Shown here piece by piece: positions 24,533-32,393 of a stretch of 64,000 nucleotides of DNA. The stretch is from Enterobacter_D sp963521185 (GTDB taxonomy: Bacteria; Pseudomonadota; Gammaproteobacteria; Enterobacterales; Enterobacteriaceae). Where the stretch lies: assembly GCA_963521185.1 (NCBI GenBank), contig CAUQTV010000009.1, forward strand, positions 85,437 to 149,436, written 5' to 3'. Positions within the stretch are counted from its first letter, which is position 1; each line of letters starts with the position of its first letter. The position numbers were made by a program, and so were the translations under genes. Below the pieces are notes generated by a model. The model saw only the letters and a program-made list of their open reading frames with translations. It had not been told where the DNA came from and searched no databases.

Positions 24533-25267
24533 GTGGGTAATAATTTGATGCAGACGGATCTCTCCGTTTGGGGTATGTATCATCATGCCGACATCGTAGT
24601 GAAAATCGTCATGATTGGCCTGATTCTGGCGTCAGTCGTCACCTGGGCCATTTTCTTTAGCAAAAGCGTTGAGCTGATTTCTCATAAGCGCCGTCTTAAG
24701 CGTGAGCAGCAGCTGCTTGGCGAAGCCCGTTCCCTGAATCAGGCGAGCGAGATTGCCGCATCGTTTAAAAGCAAAAGCCTCAGCACCCAATTATTGAACG
24801 AAGCGCAGAACGAGCTTGAGCTGTCTGCCGGTTCGGAAGACAACGAAGGCATCAAAGAGCGTACCGGCTTCCGCCTGGAGCGTCGTGTTGCGGCCGTGGG
24901 CCGTCATATGGGCCGTGGCAATGGCTATCTGGCGACAATCGGTGCCATCTCCCCGTTTATCGGCCTGTTCGGTACGGTATGGGGCATCATGAACAGCTTC
25001 ATCGGCATTGCGCAGACGCAAACCACTAACCTTGCGGTGGTCGCACCGGGTATCGCAGAAGCGCTGCTGGCAACGGCCATCGGCCTGATTGCCGCTATTC
25101 CGGCGGTGGTCATTTATAACATCTTCGCGCGCATGATCGGTAGCTACAAAGCCACGCTCGGCGACGTTGCCGCGCAGGTGCTGTTGCTGCAAAGCCGCGA
25201 CCTCGATCTTGCCGCCAGCGCTTCCGCTACGCCGGTCCATGCGGCCACGAAATTACGTTTAGGTTAA
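24533..25267 (+). CDS. exbB: TonB-system energiser ExbB
   Basis: 244 residues from the GTG at 24533 (MGNNLMQTDLSVWGMY), preceded by GGAGATA; an upstream in-frame ATG exists but would add residues absent from ExbB. Three membrane segments are present: IVVKIVMIGLILASVVTWAI, then GAISPFIGLFGTVWGIMN and ALLATAIGLIAAIPAVVIY, typical of the MotA/TolQ/ExbB proton channel family. With ExbD it uses proton motive force to drive TonB-dependent uptake of siderophores and vitamin B12. Six bases separate it from exbD. Confidence 0.97.
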   Translation: MGNNLMQTDLSVWGMYHHADIVVKIVMIGLILASVVTWAIFFSKSVELISHKRRLKREQQLLGEARSLNQASEIAASFKSKSLSTQLLNEAQNELELSAGSEDNEGIKERTGFRLERRVAAVGRHMGRGNGYLATIGAISPFIGLFGTVWGIMNSFIGIAQTQTTNLAVVAPGIAEALLATAIGLIAAIPAVVIYNIFARMIGSYKATLGDVAAQVLLLQSRDLDLAASASATPVHAATKLRLG

Positions 25268-25273
25268 TGTCTT

Positions 25274-25699
25274 ATGGCAATGCGTCTTAACGAAAATCTG
25301 GACGATAACGGTGAAATGCATGAAATCAACGTGACGCCGTTTATCGACGTCATGCTGGTGTTACTGATCATCTTCATGGTGGCAGCGCCGCTGGCGACCG
25401 TCGATGTGAAAGTGAATCTGCCTGCGTCGTCAAGCCAGCCACAGCCGCGCCCGGAAAAACCGGTCTATTTATCGGTCAAAGCCGATAACTCGGTGTTCAT
25501 CGGCAACGATCCGGTCACCGAAGAGACGATGATCAGCGCGCTGGAGGCCGTGACTCAGGGCAAGAAAGACACCACCGTCTTCTTCCGCGCGGATAAAACC
25601 GTGGATTACGAGATGATGATGAAAGTGATGGACTCGCTGCATCAGGCTGGCTATCTGAAGATTGGCCTGGTGGGTGAAGAAGTGGCTGTACCGAAGTAA
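25274..25699 (+). CDS. exbD: TonB-system energiser ExbD
   Basis: 141 residues. One N-terminal membrane segment carries the essential aspartate in VTPFIDVMLVLLIIFMVAA, followed by a periplasmic domain (VYLSVKADNSVFIGNDPV) like TolR/MotB. It forms the proton channel complex with ExbB. A clear terminator follows. Confidence 0.97.
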   Translation: MAMRLNENLDDNGEMHEINVTPFIDVMLVLLIIFMVAAPLATVDVKVNLPASSSQPQPRPEKPVYLSVKADNSVFIGNDPVTEETMISALEAVTQGKKDTTVFFRADKTVDYEMMMKVMDSLHQAGYLKIGLVGEEVAVPK

Positions 25700-25716
25700 C
25701 CGCTCTCGTGATGCAT

Positions 25717-25745
25717 AAAAAGCTGGCCATGCGCCGGCTTTTTTT
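25717..25745 (+). terminator. Rho-independent terminator of exbBD
   Basis: AAAAAGCTGGC / GCCGGCTTTTT hairpin (one G-U pair) with flanking A and T runs makes it usable from both strands, fitting the convergent genes. Confidence 0.88.
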
Positions 25746-25752
25746 ACGCCTG

Positions 25753-26199
25753 TCAGGACGGAACAGGTGCTTGCGGGGTGTCTGGCGCTTTCTCTTCCAG
25801 CGCGACGGTGGTGACGTTGGGCGTGCGGTAGCCGCCGTCAGCCAGCTTACGCGTAATGCGCAGGGTGGCGGTTTCCCGCGCGAGCAGATGCTGATAATTG
25901 GATTCGAGACGCGACATTATTTTTTCGTACAGCTCAGGGTGCTGTTTGACGATCTCGTTGATGGTGGCACCGTAAATCTCTTCTTTGACCTGTAGCGCAT
26001 AAATCTCGCGGCGGTTTTGCCATTTCATCCGCACCAGCGCGGCAGGGATAGAGATCAGGTCTTTGGCGAGGCGCGCGATGTGTTCATTTTTGCTCTGAAT
26101 CAGCGAGTCCAAATTTTGCTTTAAGATAAACTCATCGCTATGTTGGTTATCTAAAGTCAAATAAACGTTGTTGTTTTCAACATCTTTCACGTTATTCAT
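25753..26199 (-). CDS. Uncharacterised helical protein (148 residues)
   Basis: A soluble, mostly helical, charged protein beginning MNNVKDVENNNVYLTLDNQH and ending in a Pro/Thr-rich tail (APDTPQAPVPS). No signal peptide, membrane segment or enzyme motif is visible. Its start overlaps the stop of the upstream 134-residue gene by eight bases, so the two are translated together. I do not recognise the family. The pair is divergent from a small membrane-anchored protein at 26702. No role can be given; the tight coupling suggests that the two proteins work together. Confidence 0.75.
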   Translation of the reverse strand: MNNVKDVENNNVYLTLDNQHSDEFILKQNLDSLIQSKNEHIARLAKDLISIPAALVRMKWQNRREIYALQVKEEIYGATINEIVKQHPELYEKIMSRLESNYQHLLARETATLRITRKLADGGYRTPNVTTVALEEKAPDTPQAPVPS

Positions 26200-26596
26200 C
26201 CTCTAGCGAATAAAACAAAGGCGCATCTTTTTCACGGGTAATGAGATTAAGCCAAATTTCATTGCCCGCTTCATTAATTTGTTCTGTCTTTTCAGCTAAT
26301 ATTTGACTTAAAGCCTGAGCGTCAATCTCACCCTCGGCCTGCAAATCGTTAAGCAGACGAGTAAAGGTTTCAATTTTTACCACGCGGAACAATCGATCTT
26401 TTATATGACGATCGCGTTCCTCCAGCAACATATTTCTTGATTGCCTGGAACGACTCACATTCGTTAATATATCGCTTTCGAAATCAGAGAGCGTTCTTTT
26501 TCCCTGAGTTAAATTATCCGCTTTTCCTGCTTCCCCCGATTCAGTATCCTTCGCGGAAATGTGAAAACGAGCCGGGACAAGGTTCTCGGGCAGCAT
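26192..26596 (-). CDS. Uncharacterised helical protein (134 residues)
   Basis: A soluble protein with a disordered, charged N-terminus (HISAKDTESGEAGKADN) and a helical C-terminal part (RHIKDRLFRVVKIETF; LQAEGEIDAQALSQILAE). No membrane segment or known catalytic motif. First gene of a two-gene unit with the 148-residue protein. The local DNA is more AT-rich than flanking core genes, which hints at acquisition. Family not recognised. Confidence 0.75.
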   Translation of the reverse strand: MLPENLVPARFHISAKDTESGEAGKADNLTQGKRTLSDFESDILTNVSRSRQSRNMLLEERDRHIKDRLFRVVKIETFTRLLNDLQAEGEIDAQALSQILAEKTEQINEAGNEIWLNLITREKDAPLFYSLEDE

Positions 26597-26651
26597 CTCT
26601 AATATCCTTTGATTTCAAACGGGTGGGGAAGGGGTCCAGACGTGAGGTCCG

Positions 26652-26680
26652 TTGACAATATCATGGCAGACTTTTAAAAT
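26652..26680 (+). promoter_or_regulatory. Near-consensus sigma-70 promoter for the 172-residue gene
   Basis: TTGACA (26652-26657), a 17-base spacer, and TAAAAT (26675-26680). A start about seven bases downstream would give a leader of only ~15 bases before the GGAG ribosome binding site and the ATG at 26702. Confidence 0.8.
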
Positions 26681-26701
26681 CAAAAAAAATGGAGCCAGCA
26701 T

Positions 26702-27220
26702 ATGAACAGTATTTTCTATTCTGTTATTGCCCTGTTGTTACTTACCGCTGGTGTGCTTTTTATGATGCGCGAGCTCAATAAAAGTCCGCTGAGCGAAGAG
26801 GTGGGTCTGCCGCCTGATGCCACGCCATTGTCCAAAGAGGAAGGGGAGGACCATTTCTCGCTGTTAATGAACGCCATTACCCCGGTGTGGTACTGGCGTG
26901 TTAATCATGAATATATTGATTTTTTACATGCCACAATAAAGCGAATGAACATGTCGCAAATAAATGGCGTGCCGGGTTTATTTGAGGCGCAGCGTCGTTG
27001 CAGCGATCTCAATTCGGCGGTGTATAAGTATTATGACAATATTAAAAAACGCTGCCTGAACGGCGAAAAGGTTCCGCACTCGGATCTGGACTTGCTCAAC
27101 CTGAGCCAGTGTTTTCAGGAGTTCAGTCTGGATGCTTACCCGGCGCTGGTGGTGCTGGTCTGGCCGGAGTATGAACGCCCGGAAGTGAACCCGAGAGACG
27201 TCAGCACCGCCCAGGTGTAA
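26702..27220 (+). CDS. Uncharacterised membrane-anchored protein (172 residues)
   Basis: One N-terminal hydrophobic segment (IFYSVIALLLLTAGVLFMM) anchors a soluble domain with conserved-looking aromatic stretches (ITPVWYWRVNHEYIDFLHA; VVLVWPEYERPEV). No lipobox. Preceded by a very strong sigma-70 promoter and a GGAG ribosome binding site. It is divergent from the two helical proteins at 25753-26596 and convergent with yghZ. I do not recognise the family; the trio may form one system. Confidence 0.78.
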   Translation: MNSIFYSVIALLLLTAGVLFMMRELNKSPLSEEVGLPPDATPLSKEEGEDHFSLLMNAITPVWYWRVNHEYIDFLHATIKRMNMSQINGVPGLFEAQRRCSDLNSAVYKYYDNIKKRCLNGEKVPHSDLDLLNLSQCFQEFSLDAYPALVVLVWPEYERPEVNPRDVSTAQV

Positions 27221-27245
27221 CGCGTTGCGCTGACCGTGACGATAA

Positions 27246-27265
27246 ATGCCGGGCAAGCCCGGCAT
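27246..27265. terminator. Bidirectional hairpin between convergent genes
   Basis: Perfect ATGCCGGGC / GCCCGGCAT stem with a two-base loop, between the stops of the 172-residue gene and yghZ. It also resembles a REP half unit. Confidence 0.6.
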
Positions 27266-27276
27266 CGTCTGGCGGA

Positions 27277-28317
27277 TTACTTATCGGAAGAGGCCTGCCA
27301 GAGATTTAACTCCCCGTCGGCGACGTGCTTGTCGATCTGTTGCAGCTCCTGATCCGTAAAGCGCAGATTATTGAGCGCCTGCACATTCTCCTCCAGCTGT
27401 TCCGGGCGGCTGGCACCAATCAGCACCGACGTCACGCGGTTATCTTTCAACAGCCAGCTCAGGGCCATTTGCGCCATTGTCTGTCCGCGCTGCTGTGCCA
27501 TCTCGTTGAGTAACCGCAGGCTGTTCAGATTGCTGTCGGTCAGCATTTTCTCGGTGAGTCCGCGCACCTTTTTGCCCTCACGCTGCATACGCGAGCCTTC
27601 CGGAATACCGTCGAGGTATTTACCGGTCAGCAAACCCTGCGCGAGCGGGGTAAAGGCGATACACCCAGCGCCATTGGCCTCTAAGGTATCGAGCAGGCCG
27701 CTTTTATCCACCCAGCGGTTAAGCAGATTGTAAGAGGGCTGGTGAATCAGTAGCGGAATTTTCCACTCGCGTAACAGGGCGGCCATGGTTTGCGTGCGCT
27801 CAGAAGAGTAAGACGAAATCCCCACGTACAGCGCTTTACCGCTTTGTACGGCCTGGGCCAGCGCGGCAGCGGTCTCTTCCATCGGCGTGTTTTCATCCAC
27901 GCGGTGCGAGTAGAAAATATCGACGTACTCCAGCCCCATGCGCGCTAGGCTTTGATCGAGGCTGGCGAGCAGGTATTTACGCGAACCGCCGGAGCCATAC
28001 GGGCCTGGCCACATGTCATAACCGGCTTTGGTGGAGACGATGATCTCGTCGCGATACGGCGCGAAATCTTCCCGCAGCAGACGGCCAAAGTTCTCTTCGG
28101 CGCTGCCCGGCGGTGGACCGTAGTTGTTGGCTAAATCAAAATGGGTAATGCCTAAGTCAAAGGCTTTACGCAGCAGCGCACGCTGAGTATCCAGCGCCTG
28201 TACATGGCCGAAACTGTGCCACAGGCCCAGTGAAAAAGCGGGCAGGCGTAACCCACTCCTACCGCAGTAGCGATACTGCATCTGCTCGTAGCGTGAGGGA
28301 TTGGCGGTCCAGGGCAT
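27277..28317 (-). CDS. yghZ: Aldo-keto reductase YghZ (L-glyceraldehyde 3-phosphate reductase)
   Basis: 346 residues from MPWTANPSRYEQMQYRYCG; a longer in-frame start exists, but the product begins here in E. coli. AKR14 family enzyme: catalytic Asp/Tyr in HFDLANNYGPPPGSAEENF, Lys in IIVSTKAGYDMW, His in DIFYSHRVDENTP, cofactor-binding end LIGASRPEQLEENV. It reduces L-glyceraldehyde 3-phosphate and methylglyoxal with NADPH (also named gpr). GGAGAC precedes the start. Confidence 0.94.
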   Translation of the reverse strand: MPWTANPSRYEQMQYRYCGRSGLRLPAFSLGLWHSFGHVQALDTQRALLRKAFDLGITHFDLANNYGPPPGSAEENFGRLLREDFAPYRDEIIVSTKAGYDMWPGPYGSGGSRKYLLASLDQSLARMGLEYVDIFYSHRVDENTPMEETAAALAQAVQSGKALYVGISSYSSERTQTMAALLREWKIPLLIHQPSYNLLNRWVDKSGLLDTLEANGAGCIAFTPLAQGLLTGKYLDGIPEGSRMQREGKKVRGLTEKMLTDSNLNSLRLLNEMAQQRGQTMAQMALSWLLKDNRVTSVLIGASRPEQLEENVQALNNLRFTDQELQQIDKHVADGELNLWQASSDK

Positions 28318-28476
28318 GATGTCTCCTTTCTTGTTTATGGAATTTCGAAACAGCGTTTCTATCATAACTTTTCAGCCACGCCTCACAACCCCTGTCGGTC
28401 ACATCTGCGCCCGTTGGCTGGCAAAAACGTGACGCTGTGCTTTGCTTAGAAAGCACTCAATTCATGGAGCCTGGCT

Positions 28477-29364
28477 ATGACGCGCCTCACTGCGAAAGAC
28501 TTTCCACAAGAGTTGCTCGACTCTTACGACTACTACGCACACGGTAAAATATCCAAGCGCGAATTCTTACAGGTCGCGACAAAGTATGCGGTCGGCGGCG
28601 TCACCGCGCTGGCGCTGTTCAATTTGCTCAAACCTAATTATGCTCTCGCCACGCAGGTTGAGTTTACCGATCCGGCGATCCTGCCCGAGTACATCACCTA
28701 CCCCTCACCCAACGGCAACGGTGAGATACGCGGCTATCTGGTAAAACCCACGAAGGTGAGTGGTAAAGTTCCTGCCGTAGTGGTGGTACACGAAAACCGC
28801 GGGCTGAACCCCTATATTGAAGATGTGGCGCGCCGCGTGGCAAAGGCGGGCTATATCGCGCTGGCCCCCGATGGGCTAAGTTCGGTGGGCGGCTATCCGG
28901 GTAACGATGATGAAGGACGCCTACTGCAACAGAAGGTCGACCCTGTGAAGCTGATGAACGATTTTTTTGCCGCCGTCGAGTTTATGCAAAAGCACCCCGA
29001 CGCCAGCGGAAAAGTGGGCATCACCGGTTTTTGCTACGGCGGCGGTGTGTCGAATGCGGCGGCTGTCGCCTACCCGGAGCTGGCCTGCGCGGTGCCGTTC
29101 TATGGACGCCAGCCGCCTGCGGCGGATGTTGCGAAGATCACCGCGCCACTCCTGCTGCACTACGCCGAACTCGATAAAGGGATCAATGAGGGCTGGCCTG
29201 CTTACGAGGCGGCGCTGAAAGAAAACCATAAGGTTTATGAGGCGCACATCTACCCTGGCGTTAACCACGGTTTTCATAATGATTCCACGCCGCGCTACGA
29301 TCATGCGGCGGCGGAGCTGGCCTGGCAGCGCACGCTGGACTGGTTTAACAAATATCTCAATTAA
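28477..29364 (+). CDS. yghX: Dienelactone hydrolase family protein YghX, probably exported
   Basis: 295 residues. The N-terminal ~50 residues include KISKREFLQVATKYAVGGVT, a single-arginine variant of a Tat-like signal, then a hydrolase domain with the nucleophile cysteine in ITGFCYGGGVSN and the catalytic histidine in PGVNHGFHND. The sequence matches YghX, which is disrupted in E. coli K-12 but intact here. The substrate is unknown. A strong terminator follows. Confidence 0.9.
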   Translation: MTRLTAKDFPQELLDSYDYYAHGKISKREFLQVATKYAVGGVTALALFNLLKPNYALATQVEFTDPAILPEYITYPSPNGNGEIRGYLVKPTKVSGKVPAVVVVHENRGLNPYIEDVARRVAKAGYIALAPDGLSSVGGYPGNDDEGRLLQQKVDPVKLMNDFFAAVEFMQKHPDASGKVGITGFCYGGGVSNAAAVAYPELACAVPFYGRQPPAADVAKITAPLLLHYAELDKGINEGWPAYEAALKENHKVYEAHIYPGVNHGFHNDSTPRYDHAAAELAWQRTLDWFNKYLN

Positions 29365-29370
29365 CCGCTG

Positions 29371-29406
29371 CGCCCCGGCGGACAATTCCGGGGCGTTCGG
29401 TTTTTA
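29371..29406 (+). terminator. Rho-independent terminator of yghX
   Basis: Perfect stem CGCCCCGG / CCGGGGCG with a nine-base loop, followed by TTCGGTTTTT, seven bases after the stop. Confidence 0.9.
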
Positions 29407-30139
29407 GGCAAAATAATATCCGTTATGGACACCGTTGCCCCCCCTCCGCGCATCCTTCGCGAAATGCGATTAATCATCCTGCGTGACTATTTAGCCGCAC
29501 TAAAATAATTATTACCCTCAGGCTAGTTTTAACTGAAATCGGCGCGCTTTCAGGGTTAAAATAGCAGGGTGATCTGCGTCACACTTTTTCGCCGCTCATC
29601 AATAAGCCACCTGTCAATAGGTGAGCATTTTATCGGGTTGACCCCTGCAAGCCAGAGCTGGTGCGGCCTGACGCAAAAAAGAGCCAAAAAGCGTTCACTA
29701 TAATTACGGGTAACATTTTGATAACAATTTAAAGGGTGGAATAGTTTACTTTCATGATTTCTTCGCCACGATCGCGTTTTTTATTATCGATAACGACGAC
29801 TGATAAATAATTTTGCGCCAAAAGTGTGGCAGGAAAAATAATATCATCTGTGAATTGTTATTTATTCTGTGTATTTTACAAGAACGGTTTTTATATTTAA
29901 TGTGAGTGCGTAAGAAAGAGGGTGTTAAATAATAAACTTAGCGTGCTAAATAAATGGCTAATAAATTTTCCTTTTAAGATAAGCAGGTTACGCATAGTTT
30001 CCTGATGGTATCATCTGTGTCTTTTTTTGAACAATTGTGAACAAATGCAACCTTTGGTCATTATCTGTGGGTGATTAACCTTGTTTTTGAACGAATAATT
30101 TGATGAATATTTATTGATCAAAAAATTTACGCCGACCTA
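29407..30139. other. Long AT-rich non-coding region upstream of the chemoreceptor gene
   Basis: About 730 bases with no convincing reading frame on either strand. It contains one good CRP-type site (29568-29583) and a perfect TATAAT at 29699-29704 without a recognisable -35. Much of the second half is AT-rich, a composition often bound by H-NS. A small RNA or distant regulatory sites could lie here, but no gene can be shown from the sequence. Confidence 0.5.
29568..29583. promoter_or_regulatory. Candidate CRP site
   Basis: GGTGA-N6-TCACA matches the CRP half-sites TGTGA/TCACA at 9 of 10 positions. It lies about 650 bases upstream of the chemoreceptor gene, so its target is unclear. Confidence 0.5.
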
Positions 30140-30166
30140 TACATATTGCTCATGTTTTGCCGATAA
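30140..30166 (+). promoter_or_regulatory. Sigma-28 (FliA) promoter of the chemoreceptor gene
   Basis: TACATATT, an 11-base spacer, and a perfect GCCGATAA -10 element. This is the flagellar class 3 promoter pattern (TAAAGTTT-N11-GCCGATAA). It lies inside the longer open frame and therefore supports the downstream ATG at 30222 as the true start. Confidence 0.85.
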
Positions 30167-30221
30167 CCAAAATAAGTCTCGCCTGCGGGTGAGAATGTAC
30201 CTTCAAGGCAAGGAATTAACT

Positions 30222-31865
30222 ATGCGTATGCTTCAAAACTTCACTATCCGCTTTGTGATGCTCTCCATCCTGGGCGTGTTCTGCCTGCTGTGGTCTGGCG
30301 TGGGCTTGTACAGCGTGTCTTCTCTGTCCAAAGTGGCGAACGGTAACGAGGTCGACCGCCAACTGGTTAACCAAATGACGTTGCTGAGCCAGGGGAACGA
30401 CCAATATTTTCGCGTTGTCACGCGCTTAGCGCGGGTCATGGATGTTAAGGCATCGGGCGGTACGGCAGATTTCGCCCCGGTTCAGCAGGCGCTGGACAAT
30501 ATGAGAACCAAACTGGATGCGCTCAAGGCCATCTCGCCTGGTCCGGTGGATGAAAACGTCTCCGCGCAGGTGATTGCAAGCTGGCAGGCACTGTTAGATC
30601 AGGGTGTCGGTCCGCAGGTGCAAATTGCGCAGCAGGGGAATATCGACGGTTATCGTCATCAGGCGAACAACGTCACACCCGCGCTCAGCCGTAACTTCGG
30701 TGCCAGCGCGGAAGCTTTTAACAATGCCGCGGGCAAAATGCTGGATGACACCCGCGTGATGGTTGACTGGCAGACCAGCGTCACCCGCACCGTGATCCTG
30801 ACGGCGGTGGTGCTCGGTATTCTGCTGTTGCTGTTCTCTGACCGCTATCTGGTGACCATGCTGGTGAAACCGCTGGCGACGATCCGTCAGCATTTCCGCC
30901 TGATTGCGCAGGGCGATCTCAGCCAGCCGGTGCAGGGTTTTGGTCGCAACTGCGTAGGGCAGATGGTGCCGCTGTTACAGGGGATGCAGGACAGCCTGCG
31001 CGAAGCCGTCAGCTCCATTCGTTCCGGTAGCGACAACATCTGGCGCGGTGCGACGGAAATCTCCAGCGGCAATAACGATCTCTCCTCACGCACCGAAGAA
31101 CAAGCGGCCGCGCTGGAAGAGACCGCCGCCAGTATGGAGCAACTGACCGCCACGGTGAAACTGAACGCCGAAAACGCGCGTCAGGCCAGCGATCTGGCAG
31201 AAGTGGCGTCGAAAACCGCCAGCAAAGGGGGTTCACTGGTGGATGAAGTGGTGAGTACCATGGCCGGGATCTCAGACAGCTCGAAGAAAATCGCTGAGAT
31301 CACCAACGTCATTAACAGCATCGCTTTCCAGACTAACATTCTGGCGCTGAACGCGGCGGTTGAGGCTGCGCGCGCCGGTGAGCAGGGCCGAGGTTTTGCG
31401 GTGGTGGCGGGCGAAGTGCGCAATCTGGCGAGTCGCAGTGCCGGTGCCGCGAAAGAGATCGAAACGCTGATTGCGGATTCCGCTACCCGCGTGGAAAAAG
31501 GCGCGAAACTGGTGAACGACACCGGGACCACGATGGAAGGTATTCTGCGAGCGGTAACGGAAGTGACCACCATTATGAAGCAAATTGCTGGCGCGTCTGC
31601 GGAGCAGAGCAAAGGCATTTCGCAGGTCGGCATTGCCATCACTCAGATGGACAGCGTAACGCAGCAAAACGCCGCCCTGGTGGAGCAGGTTTCTGCTGCC
31701 GCCGCTGCACTTGAGCGTCAGACCGAAGAGTTGCAGCGTTCCGTGCAGCAATTCCGCCTGTCCGGTGAAGAGCAGAAAATAGCGGCCGCCCCGCTAAAAA
31801 CGCCGGCTCCACGCGCGGTCGCATCGGCAAAAAGCGCATCGACAGATGAGTGGGTGGCGTTTTAA
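30222..31865 (+). CDS. Methyl-accepting chemotaxis protein
   Basis: 547 residues from the ATG at 30222, which has AAGGAA upstream and follows the sigma-28 promoter; the frame is open 36 codons further but those precede the promoter. TM1 is FVMLSILGVFCLLWSGVGLY; a periplasmic four-helix (Tar/Tsr-like) ligand domain of about 150 residues follows; TM2 is VILTAVVLGILLLLFS, then HAMP, methylation helices (SSRTEEQAAALEETAASMEQ) and the signalling tip AFQTNILALNAAVEAARAGE. The C-terminus DEWVAF fits the xWxxF tether for CheR/CheB. The ligand cannot be read from sequence. Confidence 0.93.
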   Translation: MRMLQNFTIRFVMLSILGVFCLLWSGVGLYSVSSLSKVANGNEVDRQLVNQMTLLSQGNDQYFRVVTRLARVMDVKASGGTADFAPVQQALDNMRTKLDALKAISPGPVDENVSAQVIASWQALLDQGVGPQVQIAQQGNIDGYRHQANNVTPALSRNFGASAEAFNNAAGKMLDDTRVMVDWQTSVTRTVILTAVVLGILLLLFSDRYLVTMLVKPLATIRQHFRLIAQGDLSQPVQGFGRNCVGQMVPLLQGMQDSLREAVSSIRSGSDNIWRGATEISSGNNDLSSRTEEQAAALEETAASMEQLTATVKLNAENARQASDLAEVASKTASKGGSLVDEVVSTMAGISDSSKKIAEITNVINSIAFQTNILALNAAVEAARAGEQGRGFAVVAGEVRNLASRSAGAAKEIETLIADSATRVEKGAKLVNDTGTTMEGILRAVTEVTTIMKQIAGASAEQSKGISQVGIAITQMDSVTQQNAALVEQVSAAAAALERQTEELQRSVQQFRLSGEEQKIAAAPLKTPAPRAVASAKSASTDEWVAF

Positions 31866-31888
31866 TTAAGACTTTTCGTGCTCAAAAT

Positions 31889-31916
31889 ATCGCTATATAA
31901 TCTCTTATATAGCGAT
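31889..31916. promoter_or_regulatory. Perfect 12-bp dyad overlapping the yghW -10 region
   Basis: ATCGCTATATAA / TTATATAGCGAT with a four-base TCTC loop. A TATAAT lies at 31896-31901 within the left arm, 34 bases before the yghW start. It could be an operator or an RNA hairpin next to the ribosome binding site; no T-run follows, so it is not a standard terminator. Confidence 0.6.
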
Positions 31917-31929
31917 TGAGGGCGCAGCA

Positions 31930-32217
31930 ATGGATAACCATTTCGGTAAAGGTTTAATGGCGGGGCTGAGAGCGGCGCAGGCCGAAAGTGCCCGTAACGT
32001 GGCACATTTTTGTGCTGACTATAAACGTGGATTCGTGCTGGGTTTTTCCCAGCGCATGTATGAGAACACGGGCGACCGACAGCTTAGCGCGTGGGAAGCC
32101 GGGATCCTGACCCGTCGTTACGGGCTGGATAAAGAGATGGTGATGGACTTCTTTCGGGAAAGCCACTCCAGCACCATCATCCGCTTCTTTATGGCGGGTT
32201 ACCGGCTGGAAGGGTGA
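31930..32217 (+). CDS. yghW: DUF2623 family protein YghW
   Basis: 95 residues, beginning MDNHFGKGLMAGLRAAQ and closely matching E. coli YghW in length and sequence (LSAWEAGILTRRYGLDKEMV). Soluble, no known motif, function unknown. It lies just upstream of hybO as in E. coli. A GAGGG ribosome binding site follows a perfect dyad that may regulate it. A terminator separates it from the hyb operon. Confidence 0.92.
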   Translation: MDNHFGKGLMAGLRAAQAESARNVAHFCADYKRGFVLGFSQRMYENTGDRQLSAWEAGILTRRYGLDKEMVMDFFRESHSSTIIRFFMAGYRLEG

Positions 32218-32247
32218 CTCCCGGGTTATTCTTTTTCTGCCCTTTAA

Positions 32248-32282
32248 GGCCACGGTCATCATGTCGTGGCCATTTCATTTTC
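32248..32282 (+). terminator. Terminator of yghW
   Basis: Stem GGCCACG / CGTGGCC with a ten-base loop followed by ATTTCATTTTCT, 30 bases after the yghW stop. Confidence 0.7.
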
Positions 32283-32393
32283 TGAATCGCCGATAACCAC
32301 TGTATCCATGTGGGTAAATGTCGTACCGATCGCAGCATTTTTCATTGAAAGCGTTTGAAATAGCCGCTCCCTTTGCAAAAGGAAGCGCACTGA

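Noticed and set aside
27246..27265. CRISPR-like short palindrome
   Set aside because: Single occurrence with no repeat-spacer periodicity; it is a terminator or REP-type hairpin.
30114..30221. Longer start for the chemoreceptor
   Set aside because: It would begin upstream of the sigma-28 promoter, and the added residues lack any signal or conserved feature.
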